Positions 18,215 to 26,162 of a stretch of 64,000 nucleotides of DNA are shown here, piece after piece (position 1 is the stretch's first letter; the number at the start of each line of letters is the position of its first letter). The notes under the pieces were generated by a model. It was not told where the DNA came from. It saw only the letters and a list, made by a program, of their open reading frames with translations, and did not search any database. This DNA is from Corynebacterium pacaense (GTDB lineage: Bacteria; Actinomycetota; Actinomycetes; Mycobacteriales; Mycobacteriaceae): contig NZ_LT821239.1 in the NCBI RefSeq assembly GCF_900169525.1, positions 186,001 to 250,000 of the forward strand. The letters are read 5' to 3'. Position numbers and translations under genes: made by a program.

Positions 18215-19207
18215 TCAGAAACCCACCACGATCTTGCCCGTGGTGTGCCCCTGTTCCACCAGGCGGTGCCCCTCCATAAGCGTGGCGGCGTTGAGTCCCT
18301 GCAGCCCGGTCCCCGTCAGCGCGGAGTACTGGCCGCGATCCACCATGTCAGAGACCCTGGAGAGGATTCTTCCCTGCTCAGCCATATCGGCGGTGCCGAA
18401 TGCGGAGCGGGTGAACATGGATTCCCAGTGCACCGCGATCGATTTCGCCTTGAAGGCGCCGGGATTCGGGTCGACGGGGTCGTCGATGAGAACGAGGGCG
18501 GATTGTGGATTCATCACCGAGGCCAGCTCCACCTCCCGGCCGGTGGTCCAGGAGCTGAAAACGAAGTCCACGTCGGAGATCTGCCCGCTCAGCTCCCTGG
18601 AATGGTCGATGACCTCGTGGGCGCCCAGCGTGCGCACCCAGGTGGCCGATTCCGGTCTGGAGGCCGTGGCCACCACCGTCAATCCGGTCAGTGCGCGGGC
18701 GAGCTGAATCACCGCCGAGGGCACCCCGCCCGATCCTCCGAGTACCAGCAGGGTTCCCGAGTCGGACTGCTTGACACCGAGGCGGTCGAAGAGGGACTCC
18801 CAGGCGGTGAGGGAGACCAGGGGCAGTGCCGCAGCGTCCTGTGCCGACAGGTTGTGCGGGGCCGGTCCGACCAGACGCTCATCCACCAGGTGAAACTGTG
18901 CGTTGGTGCCCTGCCGCTGATTGGAACCGGCGTAGAAGACCCTGTCCCCGGGTGCGAATCCCGACACCGCGGAACCGATCTCCACGACGGTGCCTGCGGC
19001 GGCGAAGCCGAGTATCTTCGGTGTCGCCTGCTTCCCGGCGCGCAGACGGATCTTGGTGTCCACGGGGTTGACAGATACCGCGGAGATCTCGACGAGAAGG
19101 TCGCGGGGACCCGGCTCGGGACGCGGAACCCGGACGTCGATGAGGAAATCCGGCTGCGCGGAGGAGTGGGAGTCCATCATGGCAACGGCACGCATCTGAT
19201 GATCCAT
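18215..19207 (-). CDS. zinc-type alcohol dehydrogenase / quinone oxidoreductase family protein
   Basis: A 330-residue MDR-superfamily NADPH oxidoreductase. The GroES-like half carries SVNPVDTKIR and the Rossmann half LVLGGSGGVPSAVIQLAR. It lacks the cysteine and histidine ligands of zinc enzymes, so the true class is quinone oxidoreductase (zinc-free), despite the common annotation as zinc-binding. Substrate unknown. ATG 19207 is favoured: a TAATAT -10 box ends eight bases before it, indicating a leaderless message. It is a single-gene unit. Confidence 0.85.
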   Translation of the reverse strand: MDHQMRAVAMMDSHSSAQPDFLIDVRVPRPEPGPRDLLVEISAVSVNPVDTKIRLRAGKQATPKILGFAAAGTVVEIGSAVSGFAPGDRVFYAGSNQRQGTNAQFHLVDERLVGPAPHNLSAQDAAALPLVSLTAWESLFDRLGVKQSDSGTLLVLGGSGGVPSAVIQLARALTGLTVVATASRPESATWVRTLGAHEVIDHSRELSGQISDVDFVFSSWTTGREVELASVMNPQSALVLIDDPVDPNPGAFKAKSIAVHWESMFTRSAFGTADMAEQGRILSRVSDMVDRGQYSALTGTGLQGLNAATLMEGHRLVEQGHTTGKIVVGF

Positions 19208-19495
19208 ATCCGCCGATATTAGCCGCGCCGGGACGTACCCGCCGGAACCTGCATCCGGGTCGGCCCCGGCCCCGGGGCAATCGGCATTCGGATCCGATGG
19301 ATCCCATCACACTCCACGGCCTCCAGTGAACTTCATCCCGAAGCCGGCGGTTCCACCCTTTTGGGGTGGATGTTGTGCCAGGTTCACAGCTAATCTCAAC
19401 ACGTCCTTCTTGATCGTTTCCGACCAGCTGTTCCAGCCTTAAAACATCAAGCACCTACCCTCTTTGTTCCCCCTGGGATCGGAAGGTCGTACGCC
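19208..19495. promoter_or_regulatory. divergent oxidoreductase / MFS promoter region
   Basis: A 288-base gene-free stretch. A hairpin TCCACCC-TTTTG-GGGTGGA (19352-19370) lies just upstream of a TAATCT -10 candidate (19391-19396) that would give the MFS gene a leader of about 95 bases. The hairpin could be an operator overlapping the -35 area. GGAAGG precedes the MFS ATG by 11 bases. I see no small gene here. Confidence 0.35.
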
Positions 19496-20683
19496 ATGAG
19501 CACCACCACAGCCCCCACCCGAACCATTGAAAAGAAGTTCCCCGTCGTCCCGCTGACGGCGATGAGTTTCGCCGCCTTTGTCTACGTCACCTTCGAGATG
19601 TTCGCGGTCGGGCTCATTCGCCCGATGTCGCTGGACCTCGGTGTCAGCGAATCCGGGATCGGTCTGCTGATGACGGTCTACGCGGGCGTGGTCGCCGTTG
19701 TCACCATCCCCGCGATGCTATGGGTATCGCGTTTCAACAAACGCACGATCTTCCTGATCACCCTCGCATTCCTGGCCGCGGGCATCGTGGTCCAGGCGAC
19801 GGCCACCAGCTACGCCGCCCTGGCGGTGGGCCGCATCATCGCCGCCCTGACCCACGGGGTGTTCTGGGCGCTGGTGGGCCCGATGGCCGCGCGCATGTCC
19901 CCGGGGCACACCGGCAAGGCCGTGGGTGTGGTCTCGGCGGGTTCGACCATGGCCCTGGTGGTGGGTTCCCCGCTGGCCACCTGGATCGGGGAGATCATCG
20001 GCTGGCGTCCGGCGACCTGGATCCTCGGCGCCCTGGTGATCATCGCCGTCGCGGTTCTGGTTCCCACCCTGCCGTCTCTGGCCCCGACTGCCCCGGAGAA
20101 CAGGACGAAGGAGAAGAAGTCCTCCGCACTCAGCCTGCTGTCGCTGGTGGTGTTCCTGCTCCTGGCGGTCACCGGAGTCTTCGCCGCCTACACCTATCTG
20201 GGCCTGATCATCGCGGAGAATGCCGGCGACAGTCTCGTCTCCACCGGGTTGTTCCTCTTCGGAGCGATGGGGCTGGTCGGTGTCACCGTGGCCACCCGGA
20301 CCGTGGATCAGCGCATGATCCGCGGCAGTGTGCACACCACCACGATCTTCGTCATCGCCGCCGTCCTCAGCCATATCGCCTTTGACCTCGAGGGAACCGC
20401 GGCGATCGTGGTGATCTTCCTCGGTGTCGCGATCTGCGGTGGTGCCTATGGTGCTCTGCCCACCCTCGGCACCACCATTTTCCTGCACGCCGGACGTGAG
20501 AACCCCGATGCGGCATCCTCGATTTACGTGGTGACCTTCCAGGTGGGAATCGCCTCCGGTGCCGCTCTCGGTGCGCTGGCGGTGGATTCCGGATGGATCG
20601 CCGGAACCCTGTGGATCATGGCCGCGCTGTCCATCGCCTCGACGCTGGTTCTGGCATTCTGGTCGAGGCCGCTGCTGCGCTAG
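19496..20683 (+). CDS. MFS transporter, DHA1-type
   Basis: A 395-residue, twelve-helix major facilitator protein resembling AraJ/chloramphenicol-type drug:proton antiporters. It shows motif A between helices 2 and 3 in degenerate form (WVSRFNKRTIF) and the helix-5 motif C region (STMALVVGSPLATWIGEIIGWR), which marks exporters. The substrate cannot be told. It converges with the FGGY kinase gene three bases away. Confidence 0.88.
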   Translation: MSTTTAPTRTIEKKFPVVPLTAMSFAAFVYVTFEMFAVGLIRPMSLDLGVSESGIGLLMTVYAGVVAVVTIPAMLWVSRFNKRTIFLITLAFLAAGIVVQATATSYAALAVGRIIAALTHGVFWALVGPMAARMSPGHTGKAVGVVSAGSTMALVVGSPLATWIGEIIGWRPATWILGALVIIAVAVLVPTLPSLAPTAPENRTKEKKSSALSLLSLVVFLLLAVTGVFAAYTYLGLIIAENAGDSLVSTGLFLFGAMGLVGVTVATRTVDQRMIRGSVHTTTIFVIAAVLSHIAFDLEGTAAIVVIFLGVAICGGAYGALPTLGTTIFLHAGRENPDAASSIYVVTFQVGIASGAALGALAVDSGWIAGTLWIMAALSIASTLVLAFWSRPLLR

Positions 20684-20686
20684 TGC

Positions 20687-22171
20687 TCAGACCAGCTTCC
20701 GGTAGAGCTCGTCGAAGATGCTCCGGGCCCGCCGGTAGTGGGCCACATGAACGGGATCGAAGGCGGTCCCCAGTGGTGGAAGTGCACGCGTGCCACCCGG
20801 GTCCAGAGCATCGAGGGCGATGAGCGCGGTGCCGCGCAGGGTGCTGCGCTTCATTGTCAGTGGGATGACGGGGGTATCCAGCGCATCCGCCAGCATCTGC
20901 AACCACTCCGGGTGATCAACAACCACACTGCCCGAGGCGATCACCCTTTCCGGGGTGGCGCCGGCCCGCGCCATCTGCTCCCAGACCCGCTGGTAGGACA
21001 GGGCGACGGCCTCGAAGACGCCGCGCCAGATGTGTTCGGGGCCGGTCGCCGCACTGATGCCGGTGAACGCGGCCCGCGCACCATTGGCCCAGCCGGTGGC
21101 ACGCTCACCGGTGAAGAAGGGAAGGACGTCCGGGGACGCCGGCAGGGGTGGCCCGGCCAGTATCCCGGCGAGGTTGTCCACCGGCGCAAGAGTGTGCTCC
21201 AACCAGCTCACCGCACGGCCCACATCATTGAGTGCGCCGCCGACAATGCACCGTGAGCGGGAGAGCCGGTAGCACCACAGCCCCTCCGGAATCTCCCCCG
21301 GAACCTCCGGCAGCAGCACGCGCATCGCACCCGAGGTCGCCGCAGCCGCCGCGACGGTACGGGAATCCACGGCACCCGGCCCGATGTTCGAGGACCATCC
21401 GTCGGGAATGGCATGGAACCAGGGGACCCCGCTTATCGACGCCCACCTTCTGCCCACCTCACCCGCCACGGCGGGTTCGTCGGGTTCAGCAAGGGGGGCG
21501 AACAGCTCCGGCGACACACCGACCATCTCACAGGTGGCGGTGTCCAGCTCCGCGGTGTGGGCATTGAGGATTCCGCTCCACGCGGCCATGGAGGTGGAAA
21601 GTCCACGGATACCGGCAAGTGCGAGGTAGACGTATTCACCGATGGTCATCACCGTTGCGGTCCGGTTGAACAGATCGGGATACTCCTCCCTGAGCCAGAG
21701 GAGCCGGGAGGGGTGGTAGGAGGTGTGCAGCCGCACGCCGGTGCGCAGGTGGTAGTCACGTTCATCAACGCGCTCGCGCAACTGCTCTACATAGGGTGCC
21801 GAGCGGGCGTCCGCATAGGTGATGCACGGCGTGAGGGCGCGAGAGTCACCGTCAACGGCAATCATCGATGAGGCGAAGGTATCCAGCGCCACCGCAGCGA
21901 TTCGGTCCGCGAGGCCGTTGAGCTCGGCGAAGTGAAGGACGCCGTCGATGATCCGCCCGATCTCCGCAACCACCTGATCCGCATCGATCGTCGAGGCACC
22001 ACAGTCACCGACGGTGAATGAATGCGCAACCCGCTGCTTCGACCCCTTCAGGGGGCGCCCGGAGGCGTCGTAAAGCCCGCCCCTCGAGGCGGTGGAGCCG
22101 ATATCCATCGCAAGGACGTACGGCCCCCGGGATTCGGACACGGGGATGGACATGGTGGGAATGGCCGGCAT
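20687..22171 (-). CDS. FGGY-family carbohydrate kinase (gluconokinase-like)
   Basis: A 494-residue sugar kinase. The ATP/sugar fold starts with LAMDIGSTASRGGLYDASGRPL and the C-terminal half has the FGGY hallmark regions (GIxxATGPEHIWRGVFEA, IASGSVVVDHPEWLQMLAD). The N-terminal phosphate motif and length are closest to gluconokinases of actinobacteria, but other pentitol or pentose substrates are possible. The frame is open upstream; ATG 22171 is chosen because GAGGAG lies four bases before it. No sugar transporter adjoins it. Confidence 0.82.
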   Translation of the reverse strand: MPAIPTMSIPVSESRGPYVLAMDIGSTASRGGLYDASGRPLKGSKQRVAHSFTVGDCGASTIDADQVVAEIGRIIDGVLHFAELNGLADRIAAVALDTFASSMIAVDGDSRALTPCITYADARSAPYVEQLRERVDERDYHLRTGVRLHTSYHPSRLLWLREEYPDLFNRTATVMTIGEYVYLALAGIRGLSTSMAAWSGILNAHTAELDTATCEMVGVSPELFAPLAEPDEPAVAGEVGRRWASISGVPWFHAIPDGWSSNIGPGAVDSRTVAAAAATSGAMRVLLPEVPGEIPEGLWCYRLSRSRCIVGGALNDVGRAVSWLEHTLAPVDNLAGILAGPPLPASPDVLPFFTGERATGWANGARAAFTGISAATGPEHIWRGVFEAVALSYQRVWEQMARAGATPERVIASGSVVVDHPEWLQMLADALDTPVIPLTMKRSTLRGTALIALDALDPGGTRALPPLGTAFDPVHVAHYRRARSIFDELYRKLV

Positions 22172-22245
22172 TACGCTCCTCAACTGAGTTCTACCTTCCA
22201 GGATAGTGCCTCCGGATCCGCCGGGGCCGGCATCCCGCATCGGTA

Positions 22246-22827
22246 CTAGCGGAGGCTGGAGGTGACCATCAGACCCAGGATGGACACGCAGCCGGCGATG
22301 AGGGTCCAGCACAGTCCCTTCACCGCATCCCGGGGAGCTTTCAGGGCGATCAGCGCGCCGAGGGCCCCGCCGATGGTGTTCAGGAGGAGATCATCAACAT
22401 CGGTGTAGCCCACCGCGAACACGAACTGCGCCACCTCGATGATGAGACTGACCAACGCCGAATAGGCGATGACCTCCAACAGCGGAAATCTGCTCCGGCT
22501 TCTCAGCACCACGAGGAGGAGAAAACCGAAGGGCAGGAACAGCGCGACATTGCCGATGGTGTTGGCCCACGGGCCCCACCAGATCGGAGCGTCGGAGAAA
22601 CCGTTGAACAGCACCAGATCCAGGGAACGCTGGTGGTGCGCTCCGGTGTTCCACACCCCGCCCAGTGAAAGGTAGCCCTTGCACAGGGTCAGGGCGACCA
22701 GCAGCACCGCGTAGACACCGAATGCGAAGGGGACAACCGCGGGCACGCGGGGACCGATGGATCGTTTCATCTCAATCACGCGCCTCCCGGAGGAGGTGTC
22801 GTGCTCGGGTGCATGGGAAATGGACAT
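22246..22827 (-). CDS. VanZ-family membrane protein
   Basis: A 193-residue VanZ-like protein with five membrane segments and the family motifs NTIGNVALFLPFGFLL and IEVAQFVFAVGYTDVDDLLLNTIGG. Function in this setting is unknown; VanZ itself lowers teicoplanin susceptibility. Start choice: ATG 22827 has a TATGTT -10-like box ending eight bases upstream (leaderless); ATG 22770 has a GGGAGG twelve bases upstream and would remove a hydrophilic 19-residue head. Either is possible. Confidence 0.8.
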   Translation of the reverse strand: MSISHAPEHDTSSGRRVIEMKRSIGPRVPAVVPFAFGVYAVLLVALTLCKGYLSLGGVWNTGAHHQRSLDLVLFNGFSDAPIWWGPWANTIGNVALFLPFGFLLLVVLRSRSRFPLLEVIAYSALVSLIIEVAQFVFAVGYTDVDDLLLNTIGGALGALIALKAPRDAVKGLCWTLIAGCVSILGLMVTSSLR

Positions 22828-22884
22828 AACGGCCGAACATAGTCCGTGCTGCTGGCAGTGAACTGTCACAGCACCGAGAAACCG

Positions 22885-24648
22885 CTAGTGATGATCATCC
22901 TCCTCGATGACCTCCTCAGGGTTCAGCCCCTCACTCGCCAACGCCGCGAGATCCTTCTTCTTGGCGCGGGCGGCCCGGAACTCCGGGCGCAGCCCGGCGA
23001 GATCTACCCCCTTCTTCACCGCATCCGCGACCGTGGGAAACAGGCTGACCTTGTCCATCAGACCCGATCGCCTGAGCGCCTTCTGCGTTGGCCGGGTTGC
23101 CCGGGCAATGAGAACCGGGATCTTCTCATCCTCAAGGTGACTGATCAACGTCCCCATGGCCAGCACACCGGTGTAGTCGAGATCTGAGATCGCGGCCGCA
23201 TCGAGAACGACCACGGAGTAGTCGCCGTGATCGAGTTCGTTGTGTATCCGCTCCAGGACGAAATCGGCATCCGCGTACCAGATCGGTGCCTCCACCGACC
23301 ACACCAGCACCTCCGGAACCTGGACGGTATCCACTCCGACGTCAACCGGGACCCAATGGTTGGACTGCGGGATCAGCCCCTTCCGGTACACCGGTGGCCG
23401 GGCCTCACGGCGCGTCCGGTCCAGCAGTGTGACCAGGGCGGCAACGGCCACACCCTGCACTATTCCCATGACACAGACCAGCACCACGGTCCCCAGGGCG
23501 ATCATCAGCTCCATCCGGCTGAAGGCTGCGATCCGGCGCAGCTCCTTCACCCTGATAAGGGAGAAGGCGATCTGAAGCAGGACCGCGGCCAGCGCCGCCA
23601 CCGGCAGAACCGAGAGCAGACCGGTACCCAGCAGCAGCACCCCCGACACGATGATCGCGGCGCTTATGGAGGAAAGCTGGGTTCTGCCCCCGGCCTCATA
23701 GACAAGCCTGGTCCTGGGTGGCGAGCTGTTGACCGCGAAGGCGCCGGCGGCGGCCGCCACGATGGATGCCGCCCCCACGGCGGCGAGATCGCGGTCGAGG
23801 GTCCCGTGCCCCTGCCTGGTCGTTTCCTCCGTCGCTCCCGTCTGCACGGTGATCAGCAGCGCGATCACCAGGGCGGAGGGGAGCAGATCCCACGCCGATG
23901 CCCATGGAACGACGGAGAAGTCCGGCACCTTCCACACCGAGTCCGGTGCGTCGAGGGTGCGCACACCGTACCGCTCGAAGCCGGACACCGCCGCCACCAC
24001 GGAGGCCACCACCAGCCCGAGGAGTGCGCCGGGAAAACGACTGGAGAACAACCTCGCCCCGCCACCGATGATCAGCACACCGATGGCCAGCCCCAGGGCA
24101 CGGACATTGATCTCCTGCCACCTCACCGCCACCTCGTAGAGCTGCTCCGGGACGTTGCCCGAGGTTTTCCCCTCCATCCCCAGCACTGTGGTCAGCTGGG
24201 AGGCGATGATGCTGATGCCGATTCCCGCCATGAGACCGATGGTCACCGGCCTGGACAGGAACTGGGTTATCCATCCGCCACGGATGACTCCGATGCCGAG
24301 CAGCAGCAACCCGGTCATAAGGGAAATCAGCATGATCGACCCGGGATCGGCGTCAGCGGGTTGATGCGTGGCCGTGACGGCCGTTCCCGCCGCTCCGGCT
24401 GCCAGCATCGGGGCGATGGTGGTGTCGGGACCGACAGAGAGTGTGCGGTGCGCGCCGAGCAGCGTGAACACCAGGGTGGCGATGCTGAAACCGAGCAGCC
24501 CCAGAGCCGGGGAGACCCCGAGCAGCTGCGCCGCCGCCATCGATCCCGGGATGGCGATGGCCGCCAGGGTGAGACCGGCGAGGATGTCGGCGGACAGGGA
24601 TGTCCGGACACCGCGAAGGGTGGGCAGAAACCAGGCCCGTGTAGTCAT
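22885..24648 (-). CDS. SulP-family anion transporter with STAS domain
   Basis: A 587-residue SulP (SLC26-like) permease. The membrane part (about residues 1-430) has the first-helix region LSADILAGLTLAAIAIPGSMAAAQLLG; the cytoplasmic STAS domain follows (about 450-560, VVLDAAAISDLDYTGVLAMGTLISHL). The family moves sulfate, bicarbonate or other anions; which one cannot be read here. Sulfate is plausible given the sulfur island later in the window, but no McbR site is seen near this gene. The tail is rich in Lys, Glu and His. ATG 24648 follows the DUF4177 frame by ten bases. Confidence 0.87.
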   Translation of the reverse strand: MTTRAWFLPTLRGVRTSLSADILAGLTLAAIAIPGSMAAAQLLGVSPALGLLGFSIATLVFTLLGAHRTLSVGPDTTIAPMLAAGAAGTAVTATHQPADADPGSIMLISLMTGLLLLGIGVIRGGWITQFLSRPVTIGLMAGIGISIIASQLTTVLGMEGKTSGNVPEQLYEVAVRWQEINVRALGLAIGVLIIGGGARLFSSRFPGALLGLVVASVVAAVSGFERYGVRTLDAPDSVWKVPDFSVVPWASAWDLLPSALVIALLITVQTGATEETTRQGHGTLDRDLAAVGAASIVAAAAGAFAVNSSPPRTRLVYEAGGRTQLSSISAAIIVSGVLLLGTGLLSVLPVAALAAVLLQIAFSLIRVKELRRIAAFSRMELMIALGTVVLVCVMGIVQGVAVAALVTLLDRTRREARPPVYRKGLIPQSNHWVPVDVGVDTVQVPEVLVWSVEAPIWYADADFVLERIHNELDHGDYSVVVLDAAAISDLDYTGVLAMGTLISHLEDEKIPVLIARATRPTQKALRRSGLMDKVSLFPTVADAVKKGVDLAGLRPEFRAARAKKKDLAALASEGLNPEEVIEEDDHH

Positions 24649-24658
24649 AGGTACAGGT

Positions 24659-24991
24659 TTACCTGCAAAACGGACACCCGGACAGTTTTCCCGCACCACG
24701 GGCGGAGTTTCCGCCCGTGGTGCGGATCCGCAGTGTCCGGGTCTGGCAAAACCGCAACCCGGGGTCGCGTGTCCTCAGGACGGTCCTAGTTGTACTGACC
24801 CGCTCGAATACGACGAGGACACCGTCCACGCCACCCGGTCCGATTCTGCCCTTGACATCAACTGAGGTCAGCGACTTGTAGCGCCACCCATCCCTGGCCT
24901 CCCTGTTCAGAACCTTCTCCAGCTTGTCGCCGGACATCTTCCCTCCGAGCAGACCCTCGCGCATTTCCACAACCTTGTATTCCATATCCAT
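24659..24991 (-). CDS. DUF4177 protein, C-terminus probably frameshifted
   Basis: The first 60 or so residues (MEYKVVEMREGLLGGKMSGDKLEKV..., ending GVDGVLVVFERV) are a complete DUF4177 domain, function unknown. Family members normally stop just after this point. Here the frame runs on for about 45 Arg/Thr-rich residues through a perfect 16-bp hairpin, which is unlikely coding sequence. A TAG in another frame lies at 24788-24786, so a small indel near the end is suspected. Start ATG 24991 is favoured because a TACACT -10 box (25005-25000) ends eight bases before it; the in-frame GTG 24997 is too close. Confidence 0.65.
   Translation of the reverse strand: MDMEYKVVEMREGLLGGKMSGDKLEKVLNREARDGWRYKSLTSVDVKGRIGPGGVDGVLVVFERVSTTRTVLRTRDPGLRFCQTRTLRIRTTGGNSARGAGKLSGCPFCR
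24692..24726. terminator. perfect 16-bp hairpin inside DUF4177 3' extension
   Basis: CCGCACCACGGGCGGA (24692-24707), loop GTT, and its exact complement (24711-24726). There is no T tract on either side. Its place directly after the conserved DUF4177 domain suggests a transcription terminator or processing hairpin between DUF4177 and the SulP gene rather than coding DNA. Confidence 0.55.
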
Positions 24992-25021
24992 GGTCACCGA
25001 GTGTAGAGAGATCCCCCCACC

Positions 25022-26125
25022 CTAGCTGCGGTCACGGGCGAGCTCGGGATAGTCGGTGTATCCGTGGGCGCCACCGGAATAGAAGGTGGAGGCATCCGGC
25101 GGATTCAGCTCAGCTCCCGTGGCCCACCGTTCGACGAGGTCCGGGTTGGAGATGAACAGCCGTCCGACGGCGACGGCATCTGCGCCGAGGTCATCGACTA
25201 GATGGCGGGCATCGTCATAACCGGTTACCGTCGGGAATCCGGTGTTGAGGATCAAAGGGATGCCCAGCTCCCGCTGGATCCCATCACGCAGGAACCGACC
25301 CACCCGATCCGCGGGATCAAGTTTGAGCACCGAGATGTACGCAGGGGTGAGGTCCCGAATCCCGGAGAACAGGGCGCCGTAGGTGGCGATCACATCCTGT
25401 TCGTCTGGTTCCACGGTCCCCTGGACGTTGTGCTGCGGCGAGATGCGAACGGCCGTGCGCTGCGCACCGATCTCCCCGGCCACGGCGCGAATAACCTCGA
25501 TCAGCAGCCGGGCCCGGTTCTCCGGCGAGCCACCGTAGGCGTCATCTCGATGATTTGAGGTGGGGGCGAGAAACTCGTGGAGCAGATATCCGTTGGCACC
25601 GTGAATCTCCACGCCGTCAAGTCCGGCGTCAACCGCGCGGCGGGCCGCAGCGACAAACTCATCGACGATCCGCGGCAGCTCCGCGGTGTCCAGGGCGCGG
25701 GGAACGGGGGCCTGGAACTTCTTACCCTCCCAGCCGTGGACCTCGATGCCCGCCGCAATCGCGCTCGGCGCCTCCGGGATCCCACCGCGGAGCAGATCCG
25801 GCGCGGACACGCGTCCGCCGTGCATGATCTGCATGAACACGACCCCGCCCCGACGGTGCACTGCCTCCGCGACACCACTCCATCCCCGTTGTTGTTCTTC
25901 GTTCGCGATTCCGGCCTGCCCGGGGAAGGCCCGGTTGCCAAATGCCGGGAAGGTGCCCTCGGTGACAATCAGTCCGGCCCCGGCCCGTTGGCTGTAGTAC
26001 TCGGCGTGCAGTTCGGTGGGCACGCCGTCCTCGCCCGCGCGCTGCCTGGTCAGGGCTGCCATGGTGATCCGGTTTCCCAGTTGTCGGTTGCCGAGTATGA
26101 AGGTGTCAAAGATTCGGGTGCTCAT
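25022..26125 (-). CDS. Old Yellow Enzyme-family alkene reductase
   Basis: A 367-residue FMN-dependent ene-reductase of the NemA/OYE type. The TIM-barrel carries NRITMAALTRQRA (FMN-binding strand), FMQIMHGGRVS, DGVEIHGANGYLLHEFLAPTSNHRDDAYGG and the C-terminal AVAVGRLFISNPDLVERW. It reduces activated C=C bonds or nitro groups of electrophiles using NADPH; the physiological substrate is unknown. It lies 37 bases downstream of leuS and may be read from that transcript. Confidence 0.92.
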   Translation of the reverse strand: MSTRIFDTFILGNRQLGNRITMAALTRQRAGEDGVPTELHAEYYSQRAGAGLIVTEGTFPAFGNRAFPGQAGIANEEQQRGWSGVAEAVHRRGGVVFMQIMHGGRVSAPDLLRGGIPEAPSAIAAGIEVHGWEGKKFQAPVPRALDTAELPRIVDEFVAAARRAVDAGLDGVEIHGANGYLLHEFLAPTSNHRDDAYGGSPENRARLLIEVIRAVAGEIGAQRTAVRISPQHNVQGTVEPDEQDVIATYGALFSGIRDLTPAYISVLKLDPADRVGRFLRDGIQRELGIPLILNTGFPTVTGYDDARHLVDDLGADAVAVGRLFISNPDLVERWATGAELNPPDASTFYSGGAHGYTDYPELARDRS

Positions 26126-26162
26126 GCCCGGTGCAGCACTCCCGGGCGGAAACGTATTCCCT

